A stretch of DNA of 64,000 bases, taken from positions 24,150,613 through 24,214,612 of the forward strand of contig NC_016135.3 of NCBI RefSeq assembly GCF_000005505.3. The letters are read 5' to 3'. This DNA is from Brachypodium distachyon (taxonomy: Eukaryota > Streptophyta > Magnoliopsida > Poales > Poaceae). The position numbers and the translations under genes are program-made. Numbering within the stretch: the first letter of the stretch is position 1; every line of letters starts with the position of its first letter. Of this stretch, positions 24,232-35,500 are shown one piece after another. Under the pieces are notes generated by a model. It saw only the letters and a list, made by a program, of their open reading frames with translations, searched no databases and had not been told where the DNA came from.

Positions 24232-24450
24232 TACTCCCTCCTCCGTCCCAATATACGAGCCACGCACGCGTCCTAAGATCATCAATTTAACTACCAAAAA
24301 TTAAATTATATGGCATAGAAAATATATCATTAGAAAGCTCATTTGATTACGAATCTAATGATATATTTTTTATGAAATATAATTTATATTTTGCTAGTTA
24401 AATTTAAAATCTTGGGATGCGTGCGTGCCTCGTATATTGGGACGGAGGTA
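24232..24450. mobile_element. 219-bp TA-flanked MITE
   Basis: Left end CCTCCGTCCCAATATACGAG and right end CTCGTATATTGGGACGGAGG are inverted, and pairing continues inward (CACGCACGCGTCCTAAGAT against ATCTTGGGATGCGTGCGTG, read reversed). The centre is AT-rich. Size, TA borders and ends fit a Stowaway-type (Tc1/Mariner) MITE of a family different from the other copies here. Confidence 0.85.
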
Positions 24451-25596
24451 ATATATGTAGGTAGTACGTGATAAATGATATACCTCACTTGTCATGTCAG
24501 CGTGATGTGGCGCTGATTCGGAGCCAGGACCCAGCTACAGTGGCTCTATGAGCTCCCAAACTCTGTAGCTGATACAGTTGCTGACGATTTGGCCAGACTG
24601 TCTTAATAATAGAACAAAAGTTGTTGTTTTTTCGCAAAAGGCAGCCATGCATTCGACACATGCACATGTATGTACAGCAGCAGCTTTGCATGGGCCGCAT
24701 GCAGCGCAAGCTGACGTGTAGCGCCATGCGACCCGAAGCTGCTACACTGCAGCACAGCCTGCGGTGGGGCTCAACATGTCACGAGCGCGCTGTTTTTTTT
24801 AAGACCTCACTTGCTACAGCACAGCCATGTCGGCAGCGGATCACTTTACACTACCACTAGAGCATCGGAAGCACACAAATGGTGGCCATTTTGTACTCTG
24901 TTCGTGCCAGATTTTTTTTGACGTAAATGTTCGTACCAGATGAGACGCCTGAGGTGTGCTGGGAGCTACCACCGGCTCCCAGCCACCCGCGCTACACGCG
25001 GTCCTCGAGCGCGTTGTTGCCAAGGCTGAGCTATTGCTCTACGGACCGTAGCTCCCTACATGTGGTGTTCCGTAAACTAGTGGTCCGGTGCATGAATAGT
25101 AAGGCCATATTTGGTAATAGAGTTTTTGGTGTTTTTTAAGATATTATCCATCCTGAAATGAAAATACTAGAAACTTCAAATTGTTATTTGTTAGAAAAGG
25201 TTTAAAGGGGACTATCCCTAGTTTTTCTTCACAAAACACTCCATTTTTTTACCAAATTAAAATATTTCTCACACTAGTTTCTTTTAGATTCTAAAAAAAC
25301 TAGTGTTCGGGTTTTTAAAAGTTTTGGATGAACACACAAAACACTCAAATATCAAAACACTAGTGACTAAAAAATAGAATAACACCAAACAAGGCCCAAG
25401 GTGCATGAAATACATAGCATGACATCTGGGTTTGCAACACGTATAATTGCTACCGACAAACGTTTCGGATTGAGATTTTCTGCATCGGCTAGAGATGCTG
25501 TAACGTAAAACTTGCCGGATCGATGAAAATGTCCGCATCCACAAACAAATAGGATTTCGTGAAACACATCAACAGTTAACACAAATATTATGTTCA
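24451..25596. other. Intergenic, no gene recognised
   Basis: About 1.1 kb between the MITE and the hAT element. Short ORFs without family features; AT-rich from about 25090 on. Confidence 0.5.
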
Positions 25597-25604
25597 GCCG
25601 GGAT

Positions 25605-27672
25605 TAGGGGTGCAAGTGGGACGGGCCTGCCGTTTGTCCCGCAGCCCGTCCCGTCCCGTTTGCCCCTTGAAATATTTTCTGGGCTGCCCGTTATCCCGCA
25701 CGGGCCTTAACTGGGAGAAAAGCAAAATGTCCCGCGGGAGCCCGTAATCCCGCACGGGTCGACCTAACCCTCCTGCGAGGCTGCGCTCGTAGACTCCTCC
25801 TCCTCCTCCGCCTGTTCGGCGCCGCCGTCCTCCTCCCTTCTCCTCCTCCGTCCGCTCGTTGGACGGTGGCGCCGCCCAGACCGCTCCCTCGTCGCTCTCA
25901 GCCTCCCCCGGGAGCGCCACTGACCGGTATTCCTGCTCCTCTCCTCATCTTCGTCCGTCTCCCCCCAAATCTTCTCATCCCCTACTTGATCTTTGATGCC
26001 TTCGATTTCTTGTGCTTCTACTCGCGCTCGTTGCTCTGCTTCGGAGATTTTGTGCAGAACTACGGTGAGATTTTGATTTCTTCGTGATGCTGCTCGCGCG
26101 CACCTGAAGCCCTGAACCTGGCGCTCCCATCCTCGTCCGCGACTGCTCCGGTGCTCAACCTCAGTTCTCGGCCCTTTACGGTACATATCCCCCCTTCTCT
26201 CCTCACAATCTGGGACAAAATTGACGTAGCAACTACGGGGTAAAATTGATTCATTTACTTGATCTGCACTTTTATTTTCCTTTATGGAGTGTTTTGATTA
26301 GAGCTTATAGATTTGTCCCCACTGAGGTTCTTGTAATCTGAGTGTTTTGATAGACGTTGGGTAAAATCGGTAGCATTGTATATTTAAAATTTACTTACTG
26401 TTTGTTGCTGATTAATTCTTGGTAAATTTCCATCATATGTTTCCAGAAATTTGTACAGAGCTGATAGATTTGTACAAAGACAAAATTGATTCATTTTATT
26501 TTTCTATATGGAGTGTTTTGATTAGAACTGATAGATTTAGGTGCCCCAAATAAAATTCATCAGAAATGTGTGGACGCTGGGTGAAATAGGTAGCATTGGA
26601 TTAATTGTTCTGTGCAAATAAAATTTACTTATTGTTTGATGATATACTTACTGTTTGCTGATTAAGTCTTGCCAAGTGCAACAGGTAGCATTGGATATAT
26701 TGTTCTGTACAAATAAAATTATTTAGTTTGCTGTTATTGTTAGATTATGTTCTTATTCAATTCATTGCTTTATTATTGTTAGGTGCTGCAGTCCTGCAGA
26801 TCTGTGAAATATTATAGGAGTAGGGTTATAAGTGATTATAGGAGTCGTCTTACGAGCCCAACAGTTAATGCACTTATTTGTCTACAAGATTGGATGAGAC
26901 TAGGTAATTTCCCCTTCCTAAGTCAATATTGTCATTTGCATTGGTAACTATTGTAATAATGAAATAACATAACGAAATGGGAATTGTGATGCAGGTGTTG
27001 CTGTTGTGAAAACCATTACTGAAGATTTTGTCTATGACACGGATGGAAATTCTGCATAAATTAGGTGAAGAAACCAACCTATTGGTTGGCCTGCAGTAGG
27101 TGCAGATTTTTTTTCTGGCAATACCATTATAACGGCTTTCTATCTCATAGTTTTTAATTTGAAAATCTGCGCTACATCTTGACTTCAGTATTCAAGAATT
27201 TGTTCATTTTATTGTTGGTTGTAGCTGTACCAGCAGTAGGTGAAGAAACTGAGCTATTGGTTGGCCTGCAAAATGAGGGCAAAATGAGGGTAATTCCAGA
27301 ATTTGTTGGTTGTAATTCGATATGTCTGTAAAATAGCCTGTTCCTACATGTACTTGCTGTACACTCATTTGTTTCTCTTAAACCATTTCCTACAATGTTT
27401 TTGGTCTGCAATTGTATATGAAGATCTGTTGTATATGTTCTGCAATCAAGTGTACACCAGCGGCAGTGCACCTCATCACGTGAGTTCTCACAGAAGCAGT
27501 GCGCAGCAGCAAGCCAGCAATGCGGATGGACTGCATGCATATCGATTAGCAAACTGAGTACAACACCTATGCGGGTTTTTGCGGGATCGCGGGACGCGGA
27601 CAACAACCAGCATCCCGTATAATATTACTACGGCTGTGCGGGCGGGACGAGCCCGTCCCAGCTGCACCCCTA
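25605..27672. mobile_element. Non-autonomous hAT element, 2.07 kb
   Basis: Ends are inverted: TAGGGGTGCAAGTGGGACGG at the left and, reversed, TAGGGGTGCAGCTGGGACGG at the right. A perfect 8-bp target duplication GCCGGGAT flanks it (25597-25604 and 27673-27680). TAGGGGTG ends and an 8-bp duplication define hAT elements. GGGACGGG/CCCGCACGGG motifs recur in the subterminal regions at both ends, possibly transposase binding sites. The interior has a GC-rich block (about 25760-26180) and an AT-rich remainder but no transposase-like ORF, so it depends on a partner element. The GC-rich block could be a remnant first exon. Confidence 0.88.
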
Positions 27673-27680
27673 GCCGGGAT

Positions 27681-28957
27681 GGATGCGCTCGCGACGTGCG
27701 ATCCGTGCCTCCGCAAGCGGCGTCGTGGAAAAGTTGAAAAACGTGCCCATGATCCAAGGTGCTAGTCATCCCACGAGCCTGAGCAACGGCAGTTGGGAAT
27801 TTCGAGTTTGGATTATATATGCTGCTTTTTTATCTAGTACTTCCTCGGTCCAACAAAGATGCATTCAAATTTGGTCAAAATTAAGACATCTTTGTTGGAC
27901 GGATGAAGTACATAAGTTTTCCAAATTTGAACATATATTCCTCGTGTTTGCAGCAGTCAAAACGTCACAACTATACAACCGATTTTGCTCGTCTGCAAAA
28001 TATTTGCAATCTTATAGCCTATTTTCCGTCATTGGATTATCTAACGTGTTCCTGAATTTAGTTTCCTTTCTAACTTTATGAACTAGTTTCATCTAAAAAA
28101 AACTTTATGAATTAGTGGCCTTTAATGGTCTCTATATGCGTGGTCACATCTTCTTCTTTTTTCTTTTTTAGGAATGCGTGGTCACATCCTTAGGAACAGA
28201 GGGGGAAAGAAGTACGGTAATAGCAGCACCAACCATATCTATGTCTTGCCTTTTCCATGTCCGTGTCTACCCGTTTGAAAAGTATTTGTGGTTTTAGTTT
28301 ATGCGGTACTATCTTGTCTTTGTCAAGTCTTTTGTAACTATGCCTATTTGGTATGAGGTATTTGTCATTTTTGTATCAAGTCCGTGTAACTTCCTTTTCA
28401 TCATCGTCTATGTTTTTGTCTTTCCTTGTCAACTTGTCAATGCAGATGTAACACGTGTACTACCATTTTAGGCAATAGATATCGGGCAATCTAAGTGCAT
28501 GCTTTTTTAATTTTCTAAATCCTTCGTAATTTTTAAGTTTTTAAGAACTAATAGCATACAATTTTTTTTGCAAGTAAAATTCCAATAGGAATGTTTTAAG
28601 AACTAATAGCCCTGTTGGTATTAGCCCGGACTTGTACTATCTCAAAAGTGGGTTGGAACTAAATTGTATCAGAGGTTCTGATATCATGAAAAGTTTCATC
28701 CATCGAACCAGTTCATTCAAAAGTTCAAACGGATAAGGACGCGCGGGAGTGGAGACAATTTACTTATAATTCAACGTCTATTACCAAGGTTTTGTGCTAG
28801 TATTTACTTAGAAAAAAAGTATAAATATACGCTCGATGGAATCCTCGACCACACTTGAAAACTCACTCACCAGTTCGAATTCCTGGCGCTACCTAGTAAC
28901 CTCATCCTGTTCTGCTTCTGCCCATCGACCACGACCGACATGCATATCGATCCTGCG
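27681..28957. other. Intergenic upstream of KSL-1
   Basis: AT-rich with no gene seen. A very short (about 74 bp) Stowaway-related element lies at 27838-27911 with ends CTTCCTCGGTCCAACAAAGA and TCTTTGTTGGACGGATGAAG. The KSL-1 promoter presumably lies in the last few hundred bases. Confidence 0.5.
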
Positions 28958-31900
28958 ATGGCGGGCAGAGTCCTGAAGCTGCCGCACACTTCTTCTCTCG
29001 CGCCGGCAAACGCTCGCTCCTCCTCCGGCAGCCCACCGTGCGGTCTACCATGCGGCCGGGTGCTGCCGGTGCGACCGGGCAGAGCTAATTCCTGGCCTGC
29101 CGTGGCGACAGGTAAAGACTTCATGCCATCCACCTTCTTAATTTAAAACGTTCGAGAGAAAATAGGTTCTACTGCAGGCAGTACTACTAATTAATGTCCA
29201 AAGCACACGTTAACAAATGTCCAATTAATATTGATCTGGTGACCCTCATTTTTTTTACTTTGTAAATTGTCCTCCTCCTCACAGCAGTCAGTAAGAGCAG
29301 GCCGCAAGTTGGAGAAAATGCTGCAATCAGCCTGCAAAACCTGGTATACATGGATGGAGCTCTCGCAGTCTCGGTAGTGATAAATAATCCTTTTTGGCGG
29401 CCATTTCTGAAGTTCATGCCGTGAGGCTCTTTTCATCATTGTCTAACGCTTCTGCCATTGTTTCAGTTAGGATTAGTGAATGGCACGGGTCAGAGGAAAC
29501 CCGAACAGTGGCCCTCTTCCCACGACGACACGGCAGAGGTGGCTACGGCGGAGCCGCCCTTGCCGGGCTCCCACGAGGTTCGTCCGTGCTTCCCAACGTA
29601 TCCGCCGAGAAATATGCACCGCCAGCTTTCTACGGTGGATGTGCTCGAGAAGATTGGAATATCTCGGCATTTTGCTGTCGAGATAAAGAGTATCCTGGAC
29701 GTGACATACAGGTAGGCATTTATACGCACTGCTAGGTACTCCGTATTGTCTTGAGTAGAGATCATTAGCGACTTAACAGGAGCCATTTTGCAGCTGCTGG
29801 CTACAGAGGGACGAGGAGATCGTGCTGGATCTGGAGACATGTGCCATGGCGTTTCGCATCCTACGGATGAACGGATATGACGTCTCATCTGGTACAGTAT
29901 ACTCCTTGTAACCGTAATTTTTTTTTCTGATTCTTTGGGCTGTATTTCAACACGCTGATTGATTATCCACCTGAAACATTATGCAGATGACCTGTCTCAT
30001 GTTTCTGAAGCCTCCAGTGATTTCAGTGACACGGTGTCTTTGTTGGAATTATACAAGGCTTCACAAGTTAGCATTTCTGAAGATGAGCTGATTCTAGACA
30101 GTATAGGATCCTGGACAGGCTGCCTGCTGAAAGAACAGCTGAGCTCTAGTCCGGTGCAAAGAACTCCACTCTTCAGAGAGGTACCTTCAAGTGCAATTAG
30201 TATCGATCCCTGCATCAATCTGATGGAGGTTTTGATATGCTCACTGCTATGCTGTTGTGCTCTTAATTAGGTACAACATGCTCTTGATAGCCCCTTCTAC
30301 ACCACGCTGGACCGTCTAGAGCATAAGAGGAACATCGAACAGTTTGATGCTATGGAGCATCAGATGCTAAAAACACCATACTCGTAAGTTTCTTCTTCCT
30401 TCCCCAAAATAAGTTCCCATCCGATCTAGTACGTGAATTACACACTGCTTAAACCAGAATGCAAGAAGAGAGAAAACAACATTATTGCATTTGTTAAGCA
30501 GGCCTGGCCAAACAAGCCAGCAGGATCTTGTAGCTCTGGGCGCCATGGATTTCAGCAGGATCCAATCCGTTTACCAGCGCGAACTCCAGCATCTCGACAG
30601 GTACGTGACGTCTGATCGACAGTAAAATTAGACAGCGTCCATTTTCTGCCTTACCAAGGCGATTTGCGCCCTTTCGTTTTCTGCCTACACTACAGCTGGG
30701 TGAAAGAGAGCAGGCTGGACCAGCTGCCGTTCGCGCGGCAGAAGCTGGCCTACTTCTACCTCTCCGCCGCCGGCACCATGTTCCCGCCGGAGCTCTCCGA
30801 CGCCCGCGTCGTATGGGCCAAGAACGGCGTGCTCACCACGGTCGTCGACGACTTCTTCGACGTCGCCGGGTCGAAACAAGAGCTCGAAAACCTCGCCGCG
30901 TTAGTCGAGACGTAAATTTACACATCCGATGTTTTTTCCCTTTAGATTCAACGCTCTTTCTCAAAGCAAACGTTGGGGGTTCTCACTGTTAATGCCCTTC
31001 CCATGGTTGGCTTGCCGCAGTTGGGACGAGCACGAGGAAACCGCCGGCGGGTGCTGCTGCTCCTCGGAGCACGTCGAGATCTTGTTCTCGGCGATCTACG
31101 GCTCCGTGAACGAGCTCGGAGCCAAGGCATCCGCGGCGCAGGGCCGCGACGTCACCGGGCACCTAGTAGAAATCGTTAGTCCCATCCGCATGATTTCTGG
31201 ATAATCTCTTACTGAACATAATCTGCCGTGCTGAATCCTGATATTTTCAGAATTCGATGTCTCGTACGTGTTTGTGTTCGTGCAGTGGCAGGAGCTGCTG
31301 AGGTCGATGATGACCGAGGTGGAGTGGAAGGAGAGCGGGCACGTGCCGACGGCGGAGGAGTACATGGGCAACGCGGTCGTGACATTCACTCTGGGCCCTA
31401 TCGTGCTCCCGGCCCTGTACTTCGCCGGGCCCAAGATTGCGGAGTCCGTCGTAACCGGCCCGGAGTACAACGAGCTGTTCCGGCTCATGAGCACCTGCGG
31501 CCGTCTCCTCAACGACGTGCAGACCTACGAGGTACTCTTCTACCTTGCCCTGAATCTTCTGAATTTGCCCAACAAAATTGGGTTTTAATCTGTTGATCTT
31601 GTGATCTATTGATTGCCCGCAGAGGGAGTACGTGGAGGGGAAGCTGAACAGCGTGTCGCTGCTGGTGCTTCGGAGCGGCGGCTCCATGACGATAGAGGAG
31701 GCGAGGAGGGAGATGCAGGGGCCAATAGACGCGTGCAGGAGAGACCTGCTGAGGTTGGTCCTCAGGGAGGACAGCGCCGTGCCCCGGCCCTGCAGGGAGC
31801 TGTTCTGGGACATGTGCAAGACGTGCTATTTTTTCTACTCCGGGAGCGACGCCTTCAGCTCGCCGGACCAGAAGGCCGGCGCCGTGGACGCCTTGATCCA

Positions 31901-31964
31901 TTTGCCCCTTCAGCTCGCCAGCGGGAATCTGCTCTCCGGTCTCGATTTTTCTGATTCCTTGTGA
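28958..31964 (+). CDS. KSL: KSL-1: shortened class I diterpene synthase
   Basis: Eleven exons: 28958-29111, 29285-29343, 29467-29711, 29794-29891, 29987-30180, 30271-30383, 30502-30600, 30696-30911, 31021-31174, 31286-31531, 31623-31964. They join in phase to 639 aa; KSL-2 has about 858. Order: plastid-transit-like N-terminus (about 1-52), a worn remnant of the SxYDTAW region (SSHDDTAE, 88-95), then directly the beta/alpha part from residue about 115. DDFFD is at 372-376, PIV at 482-484 and NDVQTYERE at 520-528, so the class I site looks intact. The third exon is a fusion of the exons equal to KSL-2 exons 3 and 6; about 190 residues between them are deleted in frame. Late exons are much more GC-rich than KSL-2. 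It should ionise a copalyl diphosphate in the plastid if folded, but could be a recent pseudogene. An upstream in-frame ATG at 28940 is possible. Confidence 0.82.
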
Positions 31965-32537
31965 GTTGTCACCGTAGCTAGAGGAGGGGATAATTTCTAG
32001 AAGATGGAGCATTGTCTCGTGCGTCATGTCTACAGTGAGTGTCATTACGCGCACGGTGTAATCCTGAGCAAAGATGCCTCCGTAGTACAGTACTTACTGT
32101 AATCTCGCAACCTCGTTTGTTCCGTCATCAGTTTAGTTGAGCAGCAGCAGGCCCGCACCCGCCGGCCGCTCCACTGTCCACAGAGAACAAAATTGTTTAT
32201 TGCGTTTACCTTTTTTTATTTTATAAAAGAATCTGACAAAACTCAGTCGCGACGGATCTCCAAGCCAGCACCGTCAGAATGTTCCATTCCACCAGGCCGT
32301 GCAACGGAAGCCCGACGAGCAGACACGTGGCGCGGCTTGGACAGCGCCCCACGCCAGCCGCTTCGCCCCAAAAATCTCGACAAATGAAACGCAGCAACTG
32401 CGCCGCCGCCACCTTTCCTCACTTCAGTTCTGCCGTTCCGCGGCCTTTTCCCCTTGGCCACTTTCCAGTTCCGTCGACGGCGACGGCGGGCGGCCGTGGC
32501 ACCGGGCGACCGATTTCTCTCTCCCCTCCCCTTCACC
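31965..32537. promoter_or_regulatory. Intergenic between KSL-1 and KSL-2
   Basis: 570 bp between the KSL-1 stop and the KSL-2 start, so the KSL-2 promoter and leader must lie here unless there is a further 5' exon. No other gene is seen. No TATA box can be assigned with confidence. Confidence 0.4.
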
Positions 32538-35500
32538 ATGTCGGGCCCCAAAGTGTCCGTGGCCCGTTCCGCGCCCCCGGCGCCTCGCGGCCACACCCTC
32601 CTCCTCCTCCCGGCGGCTCCCACGTTCGCGACGAGGTTTCGCTCCGGTCGTCATCGTCGCCTCACGACTGCGCGCGCCGCAGGGGTTTCCCCCGCCGACC
32701 CACGCCGGTTCGGATCATTCTCCGGTAGTCGTCACCGTCCTTCTCCGCTCCATTGGATTTGCGAGGAGGATCGGGGGATTTCTCCGTGTTCTGGTAAGGA
32801 GCCCTAGCTTGATTGGATGGATTGATCCGAAGATTTCAGGTTTTGGGATCAAACGAATCAATTTTGCTGTGAATCCATATGCCGCAGTTTACTCTGCCAC
32901 CCGGTGCGCGCCAATACATAATAGTACTGCTGCTAAAAATCAAGCACTTAATAGACAGCATATAAATTCAATCCTGTATTCTGCAGGCTGCAGCTGATTC
33001 AAAGCAGGAAGGAACAGTTTTCGTTCAGTTTTTTCTTTTGTTAAATCATGTTTTTCGTTCTGTTACTTGCAAGTGTTGCTTTATTTTTGTATGTCTGAAT
33101 GACATCATCTGCGTGCTCATATGCGTGCTATCTTTTTTTTAATGGGATATCTATCTTAATTGATTCGTGACCCATATTTCTTTTCTTCAAACAGCATGTG
33201 TTGGGACGAGGTTGGTAGAAGAAAATGCAAGCCTGCAAAACGTGGTATCAGACTCACTTCTGGTTATTATATTTGATGATCCTGTTATCTCGCTTCAATT
33301 CTTATTTAATGAATAATGTTGTCACTGAAATGCAGCATACAAAGGGGTGGAAGGATAGAATAAGGAAGCAGCTCCAGAAAGTCGAATTATCACCATCTTC
33401 ATACGACACGGCATGGGTGGCTATGGTGCCCTCGCCGGGTTCACCTCAGGCTCCACACTTCCCTCAGTGTGTTGAATGGATACTGCAAAACCAGCAGGGC
33501 GATGGATTCTGGGGTATCAATGAATTTGGCTCATCAGTCAACAAGGATATTCTCTTATCCACACTGGCATGTGTTCTTGCGCTTAAGAAATGGAGTATTG
33601 GCCAGGAGCACATAAGGAGAGGTATAGACGAAGATGCATTTAATTGTTAATGTATTTATGCTGTCATTATTTCAAGAATGGGGCGCTTTAGCATGATAAA
33701 AATGATATTGTGCAGGACTACATTTTATTGGAAGAAATTTCTCCACTGTTATGGATGAGCAGATTGCTGCTCCTGTAGGCTTCAGCATCATTTTTCCTGG
33801 CATGATTAGCCTTGCCATTGAGATGGGTTTGGAGTTTCCTGTTACACAAACTGATATTGATGGGCTTCTTCACCTTCAGGAGATGGAATTGAAAAGGTTT
33901 GTCAATATTGGCATGGAATTGCATTAACAATTGGTTCATAAAGTTGTGTAATATGCATTGGTTGATCATCTAAATGGAAATGTACTATTTGTCTCTATTT
34001 TCCAAAAAAATAATATGAACCTTTCTTTTTGGATTTTTCATACGAACCAGAATTTCCAGGAAACAAGTGGTCACAGTGTCGTCCATGTTGTCTTTTGCTT
34101 ACTAGTGTAGTTAGCAATCTGAATTTTTGTATCACCTGTGGGTAACATATTGAAAAACCTCATGCTTGGTTTAATCTAGGCAGGCTGGGGAGAAATCTTA
34201 TGGGGGTGAAGCTTATATGGCCTATGTTGCTGAAGGATTAGGAAACCTGCTGGACTGGAATGCAGTTATGAAGTTTCAGAGGAAGAATGGATCGTTGTTC
34301 AATTCTCCTTCCACGACTGCTGCTGTGTTAGTCCACAATCATGATGATAAAGCCCTTGAGTACCTAAGTTTGCTTGTCAGTGAATTTGGTGGTGCAGGTG
34401 GATCTCTGTACCCTTCCCTGTGAAGAATTTTCAATGGTTTAAACTGTTGCTAAATACTTAATGCCAGTAGACTTTTTGCAGTACCAACAGTGTACCCACT
34501 AAATATATACTGCCAGCTTTCGATGGTGGATTTACTTGAAAAGATCGGAATTTCTCAGCATTTTTCTAACGAGATAAAGAGCATCCTAGACATGACATAT
34601 CGGTAATGACCAATGACCATAAGTACATAGTTGACATCTTTTTTTTAGTAGCTTGTAAACTTTACTGTGTCCTCTTTGCAGTTTATGGTTACAGAGAGAC
34701 GAGGAAATCATGCTGGATATAGCAACATGCGCAATGGCGTTTCGCCTTTTACGTATGAATGGATATGATGTATCTTCAGGTACTTAAGCAGGAATTCCCT
34801 GTCAATGTTATCATTATCTTGATCGAACAATTTAACTCACTAATTTTATTCTGGCGCAGATGGACTATCTCATTTTGCCAAAGCCTCCACTTTCCATAAT
34901 TCACTTCATGGGTATTTAAATGATAGAAAATCTATATTGGAATTATACAAGGCTTCAAAAGTCAGTTTATCGGAAAATGATTTGATCCTAGATAACATAG
35001 GCTACTGGTCTGGGAGCCTATTGACGCAAAAGCTGTGCTCTGACGGTGATAGGTCGCGGCGGATTACAATATATGGAGAGGTGCCTGCATGGAATTAAAA
35101 TTCACATTTAAATTAAAGTTCAGTTTATGTCTAATTTTGTGCTTTTGGAATTGCAGACGGAGTATGCTCTTAAGTTTCCCTTCTATGCCACACTAGAACG
35201 TCTTGACCACAAGAGGAACATTGAACATTTTGATGCTCAAGGTTCTCACATGCTGAAAACAGAATATTCGTAAGAATCTTATTTCTTGAAAAACTAATTC
35301 CCCGTAAAATCATATTGTTTAGATGTCATACTAAAAGGTCAAACATTTTGCTGAATCAGGCCATGTCCTGTGAACCAAGAGCTCTTATCTTTGGCCACTG
35401 CAGATTTCACCTTTTCGCAATCTATCTACCAGGATGAACTTTTGGATCTTGATAGGTAATCTGGCTGTTATGCTCTCTTGTCATATAAAATTTTTTTCTT

